A stretch of DNA of 64,000 bases from Methanobrevibacter sp. (GTDB lineage: Archaea > Methanobacteriota > Methanobacteria > Methanobacteriales > Methanobacteriaceae). Location of the stretch: contig JAFRFD010000012.1 in the NCBI GenBank assembly GCA_017434525.1, positions 62,001-126,000 of the forward strand, written 5' to 3'. Shown one piece after another: positions 1 to 6,139 of this stretch. Under the pieces are notes generated by a model that had not been told where the DNA came from, searched no databases, and worked only from the letters and a program-made list of their open reading frames with translations. Position 1 is the stretch's first letter; each line of letters starts with the position of its first letter. Both the position numbers and the translations under genes were made by a program.

Positions 1-155
1 ATAATTATAGGAAAAATGATTATGAATTATCAGAAGTAAAAGTTCTTAAGGTTAAAAAGCCTATTGAGCTTTTATTTCCTTTGGGTATTATATTAGTTGG
101 AGTATTATATGGAAGATACAAAGTTCGAAATAAAAAAGACACAAGTTCTAAGTAA
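1..155 (+). CDS. C-terminal end of a membrane-anchored protein (partial)
   Basis: An open frame runs in from the left edge (codons begin at base 3) to a TAA at 153-155. The visible 50 residues end in a hydrophobic stretch, roughly PIELLFPLGIILVGVLYG, followed by a basic tail. That looks like a C-terminal transmembrane anchor. It overlaps the next gene by 47 bases, which is long for this genome, so the frame could be fortuitous. No family is recognisable from the fragment. Confidence 0.5.
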   Translation, partial: NYRKNDYELSEVKVLKVKKPIELLFPLGIILVGVLYGRYKVRNKKDTSSK

Positions 156-516
156 TGTTAGATATGAGGGTAGATTGACCTCTGGTGTTGATACCGTTTG
201 CATTTGTAAGGTTAACGTTTATGTTCCTGATAACGCATGGAGTATCTCTGGGTGGTATACTGCTGATGGCTATAAAAATAAAGGTTATGGTAAAATAGCC
301 ATGAGTGATACTTTAAAAGAAATATATAAAGAACATGGTAAACCCGATAGAATTGAATATGTCTGGAATGGTTTAAATGATTATGTTTATAATTGGATGA
401 CGAAACACTTCGGTGCTAGACAGAAGACAGCTTCAGTTGGACCCGAAGATGATTGGGACTCTCATATTTATTATTTAAATGTTGATAAAGTATTAGATTA
501 TTTTGAGGTAAGATAA
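109..516 (+). CDS. GNAT-like acetyltransferase
   Basis: 135 residues. The central segment GYKNKGYGKIAM resembles the acetyl-CoA binding motif A (R/Q-x-x-G-x-G/A) of GNAT N-acetyltransferases, followed by the helix usually seen after it. The ATG at 109 is preferred over an in-frame TTG at 97 because GGAG lies six bases upstream of it. The stop TAA abuts the next start codon, so the two genes are probably co-transcribed. Substrate unknown; family assignment is moderate because only motif A is clear. Confidence 0.5.
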   Translation: MEDTKFEIKKTQVLSNVRYEGRLTSGVDTVCICKVNVYVPDNAWSISGWYTADGYKNKGYGKIAMSDTLKEIYKEHGKPDRIEYVWNGLNDYVYNWMTKHFGARQKTASVGPEDDWDSHIYYLNVDKVLDYFEVR

Positions 517-1143
517 ATGATTGAAGAAAATAAGAACAGGTTTATTGATGAATTAAGTAAAGTAGACAGAAACGGGATTGAAGGTTTAATTGAATATCTT
601 GTTGTATCTGATTTCTTCACGGCCCCAGCTAGTACTAAATATCATTGTGATTTTGCTGGTGGGTTATGTCAGCATAGTTTAAATGTTTTTGATAATATTA
701 TGAAGTTAAAAGATTTATATAATCTTGATATAAGTGATGAATCACTTAGGCTTGTTTCATTATTACATGATGTTTCAAAAACTAACTTTTATGAAGAGTA
801 TTTTCAGAATAAGAAGTTATACTCAAGCGGTGGAAGCAAGGTTGATGAGGGTGGTCGGTATGACTGGGTAAGTGTTAAGTCATATAAGATTAAAGAACCT
901 GAATTAAGAATGGTATCAGGTGAACACGGCTTCAACTCATATATGATTATTAAAGATTATGTTAAGTTGACTGACGAAGAGATTACAGCCATTGTTAACC
1001 ATCATTTAGGAATGGACAATGGTTACTGCTTCAAAGACATGAACGAGGTCTGTGATAGATACCAGTTAGTACCATTACTACACTTAGCAGATATGTGTAG
1101 TGTTTACTTTACTGAAAATAAATATCATGAACAAAATAATTAA
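517..1143 (+). CDS. HD-domain phosphohydrolase
   Basis: 208 residues. Metal-binding HD signatures are visible in order: a GGLCQHSLNVF histidine near residue 50, the LLHDVSK His-Asp pair near residue 90, HGFNSYMI near 135 and NHHLG near 160, with a late LLHLADM aspartate. This arrangement fits HD hydrolases that remove phosphate from nucleotides or cyclic nucleotides. Its place beside replication genes suggests a nucleotide-pool role, but no substrate can be read from the sequence. The 3' end overlaps the next gene. Confidence 0.75.
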   Translation: MIEENKNRFIDELSKVDRNGIEGLIEYLVVSDFFTAPASTKYHCDFAGGLCQHSLNVFDNIMKLKDLYNLDISDESLRLVSLLHDVSKTNFYEEYFQNKKLYSSGGSKVDEGGRYDWVSVKSYKIKEPELRMVSGEHGFNSYMIIKDYVKLTDEEITAIVNHHLGMDNGYCFKDMNEVCDRYQLVPLLHLADMCSVYFTENKYHEQNN

Positions 1144-1483
1144 GAATGAGTTAAATAGAGTTACTGCTACAAAGGTTGAATATTCAGACAATGATACTCA
1201 TATCTTTATTCCACGTTCAATAAAGATTTTGAACTCATCACTCAAAGTTGGTTCAGTATATAAAATAAGGTTGAATGATTTCATTACTAACCCGTATGAT
1301 GGTTCGACTTTAGCTGCTAACTGGAACGGTGGTGTGATTCCAAAGTATAAAGAATATTTAGTAGAAGTATTAGATTTTATGGCTAATATGATTTCAGTAA
1401 ACGGTGTAGCGGTAGAAAACAACTCAAGCCAATTTATTGGTTGGTTACCATTAGATGGATTTGAAACAATCTCAAAGGAGTAG
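1127..1483 (+). CDS. hypothetical protein
   Basis: 118 residues, beta-rich in appearance, starting MNKIIKNELNRV. I prefer the ATG at 1127, inside the end of the HD-hydrolase gene, over an upstream in-frame ATG at 1100; neither has a strong ribosome binding site, consistent with translational coupling. No family recognised. Confidence 0.7.
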   Translation: MNKIIKNELNRVTATKVEYSDNDTHIFIPRSIKILNSSLKVGSVYKIRLNDFITNPYDGSTLAANWNGGVIPKYKEYLVEVLDFMANMISVNGVAVENNSSQFIGWLPLDGFETISKE

Positions 1484-1486
1484 ATT

Positions 1487-1699
1487 ATGAAATATTATGT
1501 AACTGCAAACGATGATACTGTAAAGTTTGATACACGTGAAGCTGCTGAGTTATTTGCATATACAATGTTAGATGATGACAATGTAGTTTACCTTGAGTAC
1601 GGAGTAATTGATTATGACGGGTGGCAAGGAAACTCAACATTAGCTATATTAAAACCAACAGAAGGAGGTACTTGCAGTGAGTGTCTCATTAGCGGTTAA
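1487..1699 (+). CDS. small hypothetical protein
   Basis: 70 residues, acidic, with GGAG upstream of the ATG. It contains a DTREAAELFAYTM helix that resembles small phage proteins pairing a short strand with one amphipathic helix. The 3' end overlaps the dnaX start by 23 bases, so dnaX translation is likely coupled to it. Confidence 0.7.
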   Translation: MKYYVTANDDTVKFDTREAAELFAYTMLDDDNVVYLEYGVIDYDGWQGNSTLAILKPTEGGTCSECLISG

Positions 1700-2684
1700 A
1701 TATAGGCCAACTGACTTTAAGTCGGTATGTAGCCAAGAGGCTATTATTAAAATATTAGAAAGACAGTTGGAGACTGGTCAGTTTGTTAATTGTTATCTAT
1801 TCAGTGGGCCTAGTGGAACAGGTAAAACAACTATTGCTAGAATATTAGCTGACAAGATTAATTGTGGACATGGAAGTCCAATTGAAATTGACGCAGCTAG
1901 TAATAACGGTGTTGATAACGTTAGGTTATTAATTGAACAGGCAGGACAAAGGTCAATTGATTCTGAATACAAGATTTACATTATTGATGAATGTCACATG
2001 TTGACTAATCAGTCATGGAATGCCTTATTAAAGTTGATTGAAGAACCGCCGAAGTATACCATTTTTATGTTTTGTACAACTGAGTTACAAAAAGTACCTG
2101 AGACAATACAGAATAGATGTCAGCAATATAGGTTATCTAGAGTAGATAATAAGTTAATTGAATCAAGATTGAAAGAGATAGCCGACACCGAGAAGTATAC
2201 TTATACAGTTGAGGGTTTGCGTCAAATCTCTAAGATGGCATTAGGAAGTATGAGACAGGCTATCTCATACCTTGATAAGTGTAAAGACTATGGTGATGTT
2301 ACACCAGAGAACATTTGTACAGTATTGGGTAACTTTAGTTATGATGTTTTCTTTGATTTAACTAATGCGATAATTGATAAAAATGGTGAGAAGGTAATTG
2401 AGATAATTGAAGATTTATACAGTAAAGGCGATGACTTAAAGTTATTTACTGAAATGTTCTTTGATTTCTTACTGGATTTGACTAAATATATCATCTTCAA
2501 ATCTTTTGAAATTATCAAGATTCCTGAAAGTTATTTAGAAAAAATAGTGTATACTATTAATGTAGAAAATCCAGAGAAATATTATAATCACCTGATTGAT
2601 AAGGTTTTGGAGTTAAAGCAATTAATCAAAGGTGATAGCATGATTAAAAACACAATAGAAGTATTCTTATTATCAAAAATCTAG
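1677..2684 (+). CDS. dnaX: DNA polymerase III clamp-loader ATPase (gamma/tau-like)
   Basis: 335 residues. It loads the sliding clamp at primer-template junctions using ATP. Visible motifs: N-terminal LAVKYRPTDF box, Walker A GPSGTGKTT at residues 44-52, the family motif EIDAASNNGV, Walker B IYIIDECHM, sensor-1 FCTTE and the arginine-finger region as QNRCQQ. The four-cysteine zinc module usual between Walker A and B in bacterial DnaX is missing, and the tau C-terminal region is absent, so the protein is compact. GTG start at 1677 with AGAAGGAGG upstream. Delta- and delta'-like partners lie at 13.1-14.8 kb. Confidence 0.92.
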   Translation: MSVSLAVKYRPTDFKSVCSQEAIIKILERQLETGQFVNCYLFSGPSGTGKTTIARILADKINCGHGSPIEIDAASNNGVDNVRLLIEQAGQRSIDSEYKIYIIDECHMLTNQSWNALLKLIEEPPKYTIFMFCTTELQKVPETIQNRCQQYRLSRVDNKLIESRLKEIADTEKYTYTVEGLRQISKMALGSMRQAISYLDKCKDYGDVTPENICTVLGNFSYDVFFDLTNAIIDKNGEKVIEIIEDLYSKGDDLKLFTEMFFDFLLDLTKYIIFKSFEIIKIPESYLEKIVYTINVENPEKYYNHLIDKVLELKQLIKGDSMIKNTIEVFLLSKI

Positions 2685-2693
2685 GAGGAGAAG

Positions 2694-2972
2694 ATGGAAT
2701 ATAAAACTTGTGAGCAGTATGTTTTAGCTGAATTAGAAAATGTAAAGAATGAGCTTGAAACCGTTAAGGATGCTTATGCTGGTGTGTTAAACCAGTTTGT
2801 CACTGTAAAAGATAAATTTGAGAAGTTATGTGATTTGCTTCGTGAGATTACTACTGTATATCACTTAGAAAATAACTATGACTACATTTCATTTAATTAT
2901 CTCTGGGATAATACACCTCAGTTCGATGATTTTGTTGAAATAGTTAAGTCACTTAAAGTAGAAAACAAGTAA
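2694..2972 (+). CDS. coiled-coil hypothetical protein
   Basis: 92 residues, with a long amphipathic heptad-like N-terminal half (LAELENVKNELETVKDAY) predicting a coiled coil, then an acidic, aromatic C-terminus. GGAGGAG precedes the ATG. No family recognised. Confidence 0.7.
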   Translation: MEYKTCEQYVLAELENVKNELETVKDAYAGVLNQFVTVKDKFEKLCDLLREITTVYHLENNYDYISFNYLWDNTPQFDDFVEIVKSLKVENK

Positions 2973-2992
2973 TTTTCACATATAGATAACCT

Positions 2993-3007
2993 GCTAAACT
3001 AATTATA
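2993..3007 (+). promoter_or_regulatory. putative later-class promoter motif
   Basis: GCTAAACTAATTATA, a variant of the GCTAAATTAAATATA motif found eight times in the window, always just upstream of a ribosome binding site. Here it precedes CGGAGG and the ATG at 3022. Activity is inferred from recurrence and position only. Confidence 0.45.
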
Positions 3008-3021
3008 CGGAGGTTATCTAT

Positions 3022-3210
3022 ATGACAATTGGAAAATTATATAAGTACGTTTGAAACTTGCCAAGTATGATTAACTTAATTAGGAGTGATGATAGCCATC
3101 CTTGAATAGGTGATATTTCAGATACCCCAGAGTGGGTATTAGATACTGAGTTCAATAGTGCTTATGTTTATTCTAGCGGTGATAAACCACAGGTAGTTTT
3201 TCATATTTAG
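3022..3210 (+). CDS. small hypothetical protein containing two TGA (Trp) codons
   Basis: 62 residues if TGA is read as Trp at codons 11 (YVWNL) and 28 (HPWIG). With the standard code it would stop after 10 residues. CGGAGG sits ten bases before the ATG and the terminal TAG overlaps the promoter at 3211. One TGG is also present (PEWVL). No family recognised, but the start signals and the flanking later-type promoter support a real gene. Confidence 0.7.
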
Positions 3211-3239
3211 TTTACATATATCTGAAAAAAGTGTATAGT
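3211..3239 (+). promoter_or_regulatory. promoter for the first RNA block
   Basis: TTTACA (3211-3216), 17-base spacer, TATAGT (3234-3239). The preceding TAG of the upstream gene forms the AG of the recurrent AGTTTACA motif. It faces the noncoding RNA block that follows. Confidence 0.75.
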
Positions 3240-3243
3240 ATAT

Positions 3244-3400
3244 TTGTTGGTACTACTGGTAGACTGCCCAACTAAAATAAACAGGACCTGGCTTGGTGGA
3301 TAAGTCATCCATGTGTGGAATAGGAACACGAAAGGCTGTGATGTCCGTGCAGGGCTCGGGCATCCATACCAGTTAGGGCTCTGATTTAACAAAAGCCCAC
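3244..3400 (+). ncRNA. structured RNA of unknown type
   Basis: No credible reading frame. Several complementary segments suggest folding: ACTGGTA near 3255 pairs with TACCAGT near 3367, GTTGG with CCAAC just after the promoter, GGAT-loop-ATCC, GGAC with GTCC, and a final GGGCT/AGCCC hairpin (about 3376-3397). It is the first product of the promoter at 3211. I could not match it to a known family by eye (tmRNA, RNase P RNA and common riboswitches were considered). Confidence 0.45.
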
Positions 3401-3402
3401 AT

Positions 3403-3499
3403 AGGAGTGTTTCGCCGTTGGGAACGGAATCAGTCTTCAAAACTGCGAGCCTGGGGTCCAACTTAGGTTATGAGGGTTCGAGTCCTTCCACTCCTGCCA
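3403..3499 (+). tRNA. tRNA with UCA anticodon (UGA decoder; Sec-like body, possibly Trp-charged)
   Basis: 97-nt class II tRNA. Acceptor AGGAGTG pairs with CACTCCT; T arm 3472-3488; discriminator G and encoded CCA. The anticodon loop is CTTCAAA, giving UCA. A stem CCGTT/AACGG with a tiny loop replaces the normal D arm, and there is a variable arm of about 26 nt. Both are features of bacterial tRNA-Sec, as is the loop sequence. However the acceptor has 7, not 8, base pairs, begins A1-U72 with G5-C68, and carries G73, which are Trp identity features. Since phage TGA codons fall at Trp positions, it may be a Sec-shaped suppressor charged with Trp. No SelA/SelB is seen in the window. Confidence 0.8.
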
Positions 3500-3511
3500 T
3501 TAGAGGGTTAT

Positions 3512-3564
3512 ATGCCGTTCCAGAAATGGGTAAAGCCTTGGGTAAGACACTCAGAAAACGGCAT
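3512..3564 (+). ncRNA. small hairpin RNA of unknown role
   Basis: ATGCCGTT and AACGGCAT form an eight-base inverted repeat enclosing about 35 nt that include GGGTAA twice. It lies between two tRNA-type genes, so it may be a spacer hairpin or a separate small RNA. Function unknown. Confidence 0.35.
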
Positions 3565-3570
3565 TTACAT

Positions 3571-3695
3571 GACTTCATAGTTTAACGGTAAAACAGGTGT
3601 AGGTTCAAGTCTTACCATACAGAATTGTATGTAGCATAATTGGTAGTGCTGCAACCGGCGGGTGAAGGATGTTGGTTCGAATCCAACTGGAGTCA
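3571..3695 (+). ncRNA. nested double tRNA-like RNA
   Basis: Outer part: acceptor GACTTCA (3571-3577) pairs with TGGAGTC (3688-3694), with a D arm GTTTAACGGTAAAAC after the 5' strand and a T arm GTTGG-TTCGAAT-CCAAC before the 3' strand. In place of an anticodon arm there is a second, circularly permuted tRNA-like module: T arm 3599-3615, acceptor-like hairpin CATACAG-AA-TTGTATG (3616-3631), then D arm 3634-3649. Neither half pairs properly with its neighbour as a conventional tandem tRNA. No anticodon arm is evident and the 3' end is TAC, not CCA. Confidence 0.6.
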
Positions 3696-3702
3696 TACTA
3701 AT

Positions 3703-3719
3703 GAGGGTAATACCCTCTA
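3703..3719 (+). other. spacer hairpin
   Basis: GAGGGT-AAT-ACCCTC forms a short perfect hairpin between the tRNA-like RNA and tRNA-Ile. No long T-run follows, so it is more likely a processing or spacing element than a terminator. Confidence 0.35.
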
Positions 3720-3722
3720 TCT

Positions 3723-3798
3723 GGACCCTTGGCGCAATGGTCAGCGCTACCGGCTCATAACCGGTTGGTTAAAGGTTCGAGTCCTTTAGGGTCCACCA
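3723..3798 (+). tRNA. tRNA with CAU anticodon, probably tRNA-Ile2 (lysidine type)
   Basis: Acceptor GGACCCT/AGGGTCC, anticodon loop CTCATAA, T arm AAAGG-TTCGAGT-CCTTT, encoded CCA. The body resembles Firmicutes tRNA-Ile2 (acceptor beginning GGACC, loop flanked by CGG/CCG), which needs host TilS to modify the C34. An elongator Met identity cannot be fully excluded, but a better elongator Met candidate is at 5432. Confidence 0.85.
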
Positions 3799-3801
3799 AT
3801 A

Positions 3802-4047
3802 TTCACAGTGGCGGAATAGGTAGACGCCGATAACGAGAGGAATAGCGACAACGGAGTTCGTATTGAGCTATGTGTTCATAAACTGTTCTAGGGCGACTCG
3901 CCGGGCCCAATAGGTGATAGACCGCTTAAATCTTGACCCCCTCTGAGGTGCGGTGTTGGGGAGTGTACTAAAGATTATTTATCTTTCTCTTATAGAGTAA
4001 CGAGGGGAAAACGCTATTTATGTAAGGTGCAAATCCTTACCTGTGAA
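3802..4047 (+). ncRNA. tRNA-Leu-like ends around a large structured insert
   Basis: The first 30 nt look like the 5' half of a tRNA-Leu (acceptor TTCACAG, D arm GGCGGAATAGGTAGACGCC). The last 26 nt look like its 3' half (T arm with the TGCAAAT loop also seen in the tRNA-Leu at 9754, acceptor CTGTGAA). They pair perfectly but lie about 190 nt apart instead of about 30. The insert has its own helices, including AATAGCG (3841) with CGCTATT (4011). No encoded CCA. It could be an intron-bearing tRNA-Leu, a tmRNA-like chimera or another tRNA mimic. I see no group I core. Confidence 0.5.
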
Positions 4048-4509
4048 GATTAGAGAAGGAAAACTCAATAAACCCGGTCTTCGGGAGTAGTAAGAAGCGT
4101 GTGTTGGTATAAGAACCCACGTATAGCCACACGACATAGGGCAGATAAGGTCGTCCAGTGGACATTATCAACCCCAGGCTATGAATGAAGTTAACTGCTA
4201 TGTGTCTTACTTGCTCTTAAGCATTGATGACATAGAAATGCCAAGATAAAACTTGAGACGGCAGTCTTGGTCTTCAGATGGCCTATGAGGTAACAAATAA
4301 ACAGAGCAGTAGTGGCTATACTGCGGCGGAGAAGTTCTTCGCCTACCGAGTGGCTCAACTCCACCTTAGGCCAAAGTGATGGTAAGACACCATCTGGGGC
4401 TTGCCTTGTGCGAGCGAGGGTATCCAAATATCGAAGCAAGATTCTTAACAGCCCTCTTCGAGGCATACCCTACGTTTGGCAGAGTTCGGAAATAACTGCC
4501 TCTACTTAT
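4048..4509 (+). ncRNA. structured noncoding stretch of unknown type
   Basis: 462 nt with no credible coding frame but many strong local helices: CCCGGTCTTCGGG, GTGTG/CACAC, GATAA/TTATC around GTCCAGTGGAC, CATAG/CTATG, CCAAGA/TCTTGG, GCAGTA/TATACTGC, GGCGGAG/TTCGCC, GATGG/CCATC, GGGTAT/ATACCC and GGCAG/CTGCC. A segment near 4346 (GAGTGGCTCAACTCCACC and GGCCAAAG) faintly recalls a conserved RNase P segment, but the usual order of conserved blocks is not found. Probably one or more unidentified RNAs. Confidence 0.4.
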
Positions 4510-4583
4510 TTCTCGGTAGTGCAATGGTAGAACATCAGACTTTGACTCTGACGATACACGTTCAACTCGTGTCCGAGAAGCCA
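4510..4583 (+). tRNA. tRNA-Gln(UUG)
   Basis: Acceptor TTCTCGG/CCGAGAA, anticodon loop CTTTGAC, T arm ACACG-TTCAACT-CGTGT, discriminator G and encoded CCA. It closes the first RNA block before the phosphoribosyltransferase gene. Confidence 0.92.
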
Positions 4584-4604
4584 GAAAATCTTTGAATTAA
4601 ATGT

Positions 4605-4618
4605 GCTAAATTATTGTA
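4605..4618 (+). promoter_or_regulatory. putative later-class promoter motif
   Basis: GCTAAATTATTGTA, close to the recurrent GCTAAATTAAATATA consensus, directly before AGGAG and the ATG at 4633. Confidence 0.45.
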
Positions 4619-4632
4619 GGAGATAAAAATAA

Positions 4633-5181
4633 ATGGTGTATACTATTAATATCAACGGATTAAAGAGAGATTTACCTATTTGTAAAGTAAATGACGACTT
4701 GTATATTGGAGCATTTATTCTTTTTGGTGACGTTGAATTAACTGAACATTGTGCAAGTGAATTATTGAAGCTGGCCCCAGAGTTTGATTATATCATCACA
4801 CCAGAAGCTAAATCGATTCCTCTTGCCTATGAGATGTCACGACAGAGTGGTAAACCGTATATTGTAGCTAGAAAGTCAGCTAAGGCCTATATGGATGGTA
4901 CATTTACAGTTAATGTAAAATCCATCACAACCATGAATGTACAGACATTAGTATTAGACCATGCAGAAGCAGTAAAGATTGAAGGGAAGAAAATCTTAAT
5001 TGTTGATGATGTTATCTCTACAGGAGAATCACTTAGAGCAGTTGAAGAGCTAGTTAATGCCGCTCATGGTCAGATTGTTTCAAAGATGGCCCCATTAGCT
5101 GAAGGCGACGCCTGCAATCGTGATGATATTATATATTTATCTAAATTACCTTTATTTGATAAGGATGGAAACATTCTTTAG
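4633..5181 (+). CDS. apt: adenine phosphoribosyltransferase-like enzyme
   Basis: 182 residues. A type I phosphoribosyltransferase: the PRPP-binding loop ILIVDDVISTGES is clear near residues 120-132, preceded by the YIITPEAKSIPLAYEMS and PYIVARKSAK segments typical of Apt. It would convert adenine (or a related base) plus PRPP to the mononucleotide. It fits with the two nucleobase permeases at 43-46 kb. Preceded by a later-class promoter motif and AGGAG. Exact base specificity is inferred. Confidence 0.85.
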   Translation: MVYTININGLKRDLPICKVNDDLYIGAFILFGDVELTEHCASELLKLAPEFDYIITPEAKSIPLAYEMSRQSGKPYIVARKSAKAYMDGTFTVNVKSITTMNVQTLVLDHAEAVKIEGKKILIVDDVISTGESLRAVEELVNAAHGQIVSKMAPLAEGDACNRDDIIYLSKLPLFDKDGNIL

Positions 5182-5210
5182 TTTAGAATTATCAAATACT
5201 ATGTTATAAT
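5182..5210 (+). promoter_or_regulatory. promoter for the second tRNA block
   Basis: TTTAGA (5182-5187), 17-base spacer, TATAAT (5205-5210). It begins at the end of the Apt-like gene and drives the tRNA-Pro block. Transcription would start inside the hairpin at 5211-5238. Confidence 0.7.
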
Positions 5211-5243
5211 AAAGGTAACTTAGAAATAAGTTACCTTTTCTTT
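5211..5243 (+). terminator. intrinsic terminator or 5' leader hairpin
   Basis: AAAGGTAACTT-AGAAAT-AAGTTACCTTTT followed by T-rich sequence. It looks like an intrinsic terminator for the upstream gene but lies immediately downstream of the -10 box, so it would also form the very 5' end of the tRNA transcript. Confidence 0.7.
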
Positions 5244-5245
5244 TT

Positions 5246-5322
5246 CGGGATTTAGCTCAGTTTGGTAGAGCACCTGGTTTGGGACCAGGGGGTCGCAGGT
5301 TCGAGTTCTGTAATCCCGACCA
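5246..5322 (+). tRNA. tRNA-Pro(UGG)
   Basis: Acceptor CGGGATT/AATCCCG, anticodon loop TTTGGGA, T arm GCAGG-TTCGAGT-TCTGT, encoded CCA. It is followed after nine bases by the first CAGCAA-family RNA. Confidence 0.92.
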
Positions 5323-5331
5323 TAACAAATT

Positions 5332-5424
5332 AAGACACTTACAACATTGTTATCTTCTTTTATTACCTCCCAAGAGAGCTAATCTAGAATTAACTTTGCT
5401 GGGAGGCAATAAGGAGAGTGTCTT
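5332..5424 (+). ncRNA. Y RNA-like small RNA 1
   Basis: Closed by the helix AAGACACT/AGTGTCTT (8 bp), with TACAACA after the 5' strand in place of the family's ATACAGCAA. An internal hairpin CCTCCC/GGGAGG lies within. It is the most divergent of six elements (others at 7297, 10204, 10285, 10392, 10542) sharing a covarying closing helix of RGNCRC/GYGNCY type. Lies between two tRNAs. Confidence 0.5.
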
Positions 5425-5431
5425 GAAATAT

Positions 5432-5508
5432 ATCTGGGTAGCTAAACTGGCCAAAGCATTCGGTTCATACCCGAAAGATTGTGAGTTCGAGTCTCACCTC
5501 AGATACCA
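5432..5508 (+). tRNA. tRNA-Met(CAU), elongator type
   Basis: Acceptor ATCTGGG/CTCAGAT with one G-U pair, anticodon loop TTCATAC as in Firmicutes elongator Met tRNA (GGTTCATACCCG context), T arm GTGAG-TTCGAGT-CTCAC, encoded CCA. Confidence 0.88.
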
Positions 5509-5514
5509 TATATG

Positions 5515-5589
5515 GTGAATGAACGCAAACGGCTCGCGGCTTGATTGTGGCTCAAGTGTTAGTGGGTTCGACCCCCATCGTTCACACCA
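5515..5589 (+). tRNA. tRNA-His(GUG)
   Basis: Acceptor GTGAATG/CGTTCAC, anticodon loop TTGTGGC, encoded CCA (discriminator A). Confidence 0.9.
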
Positions 5590-5599
5590 GGAGAATTCT

Positions 5600-5848
5600 A
5601 TGTCATACCAAAGAAAAATGATTGAAAATAGAAGACTTAAAAAGTTATATCAGGCTACTAAAAACTGGTATGGAGCTGGAGCTTATTATGATGAACGGAA
5701 GAAAAGAATCATTAAGTATACCTGCAACAGTAAAGAAGTTAGAAAGTTAAGTAGTAAAATTATCAGAAGAAAACTTAACAGGACAGAAGACAGATATAAC
5801 GGTAGTAAGTATAAAAGGTTATTTGATTATTGGTGGACAATAACTTAA
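5600..5848 (+). CDS. small basic hypothetical protein
   Basis: 82 residues, strongly basic and tyrosine-rich, so nucleic-acid binding is plausible. The ATG at 5600 follows AGGAG. Longer upstream frames run through tRNA-His and are not credible. It sits between tRNA-His and tRNA-Leu, an unusual spot for a gene. Confidence 0.7.
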   Translation: MSYQRKMIENRRLKKLYQATKNWYGAGAYYDERKKRIIKYTCNSKEVRKLSSKIIRRKLNRTEDRYNGSKYKRLFDYWWTIT

Positions 5849-5850
5849 AT

Positions 5851-5935
5851 GGGCTAGTGGCGGAATAGGCAGACGCAGGGGACTTAAAATCCCCCGAGGT
5901 AACTCATGAGGGTTCAAGTCCCTCCTTGCTCACCA
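5851..5935 (+). tRNA. tRNA-Leu(UAA)
   Basis: Class II. D arm begins GTGGCGGAATAGGCAGACGC, anticodon loop CTTAAAA, long variable arm, T arm GAGGG-TTCAAGT-CCCTC, encoded CCA. The acceptor GGGCTAG/CTTGCTC has one T-T mismatch. Confidence 0.9.
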
Positions 5936-5937
5936 AT

Positions 5938-6014
5938 GGAGGCTTAGCTCAGTTGGGATGAGCAATTGCCTTACAAGCAATGGGTCACAGGTTCGAGCCC
6001 TGTAGCCTCCACCA
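5938..6014 (+). tRNA. tRNA-Val(UAC)
   Basis: Perfect acceptor GGAGGCT/AGCCTCC, anticodon loop CTTACAA, T arm ACAGG-TTCGAGC-CCTGT, encoded CCA. Two bases after tRNA-Leu. Confidence 0.93.
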
Positions 6015-6015
6015 T

Positions 6016-6090
6016 CTCCCATTAGTTCAATGGATAGAATAGAGCTCTCCTAAAGCTCAGGTCTATGTTCAACTCATAGATGGGAGGCCA
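6016..6090 (+). tRNA. tRNA-Arg(CCU)
   Basis: Acceptor CTCCCAT/ATGGGAG, anticodon loop CTCCTAA, T arm CTATG-TTCAACT-CATAG, discriminator G, encoded CCA. Confidence 0.9.
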
Positions 6091-6097
6091 AAATTAG

Positions 6098-6125
6098 TTT
6101 ACAGGTTTAGTTATTGTGATATAAT
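6098..6125 (+). promoter_or_regulatory. promoter for tRNA-Ala/Glu
   Basis: TTTACA (6098-6103), 16-base spacer, TATAAT (6120-6125), in the recurrent AGTTTACA context, 15 bases upstream of tRNA-Ala. Confidence 0.75.
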
Positions 6126-6139
6126 TAAATCTGTCATCT

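Noticed and set aside
3207..3461. Minus-strand open frame across the UCA tRNA
   Set aside because: Overlaps a clear tRNA and promoter on the plus strand; antisense shadow.
3403..3499. True selenocysteine insertion system
   Set aside because: No SelA, SelB or SelD genes in the window, no SECIS-like elements after the TGA codons inspected, and TGA falls at Trp positions.
3802..4047. Phage tmRNA
   Set aside because: A normal D-arm stem is present, no plausible tag peptide with an Ala-rich end before a stop was found, and no encoded CCA; kept as an unidentified tRNA-like RNA.
4346..4380. RNase P RNA in the 4.05-4.5 kb block
   Set aside because: Only one segment is reminiscent of the consensus and the other conserved blocks are absent or out of order; the 9159-9401 RNA is a far better candidate.
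4191..4530. Open frames on both strands in the 4.05-4.5 kb block
   Set aside because: No ribosome binding sites, atypical composition and frames that run over strongly structured RNA; treated as noncoding.
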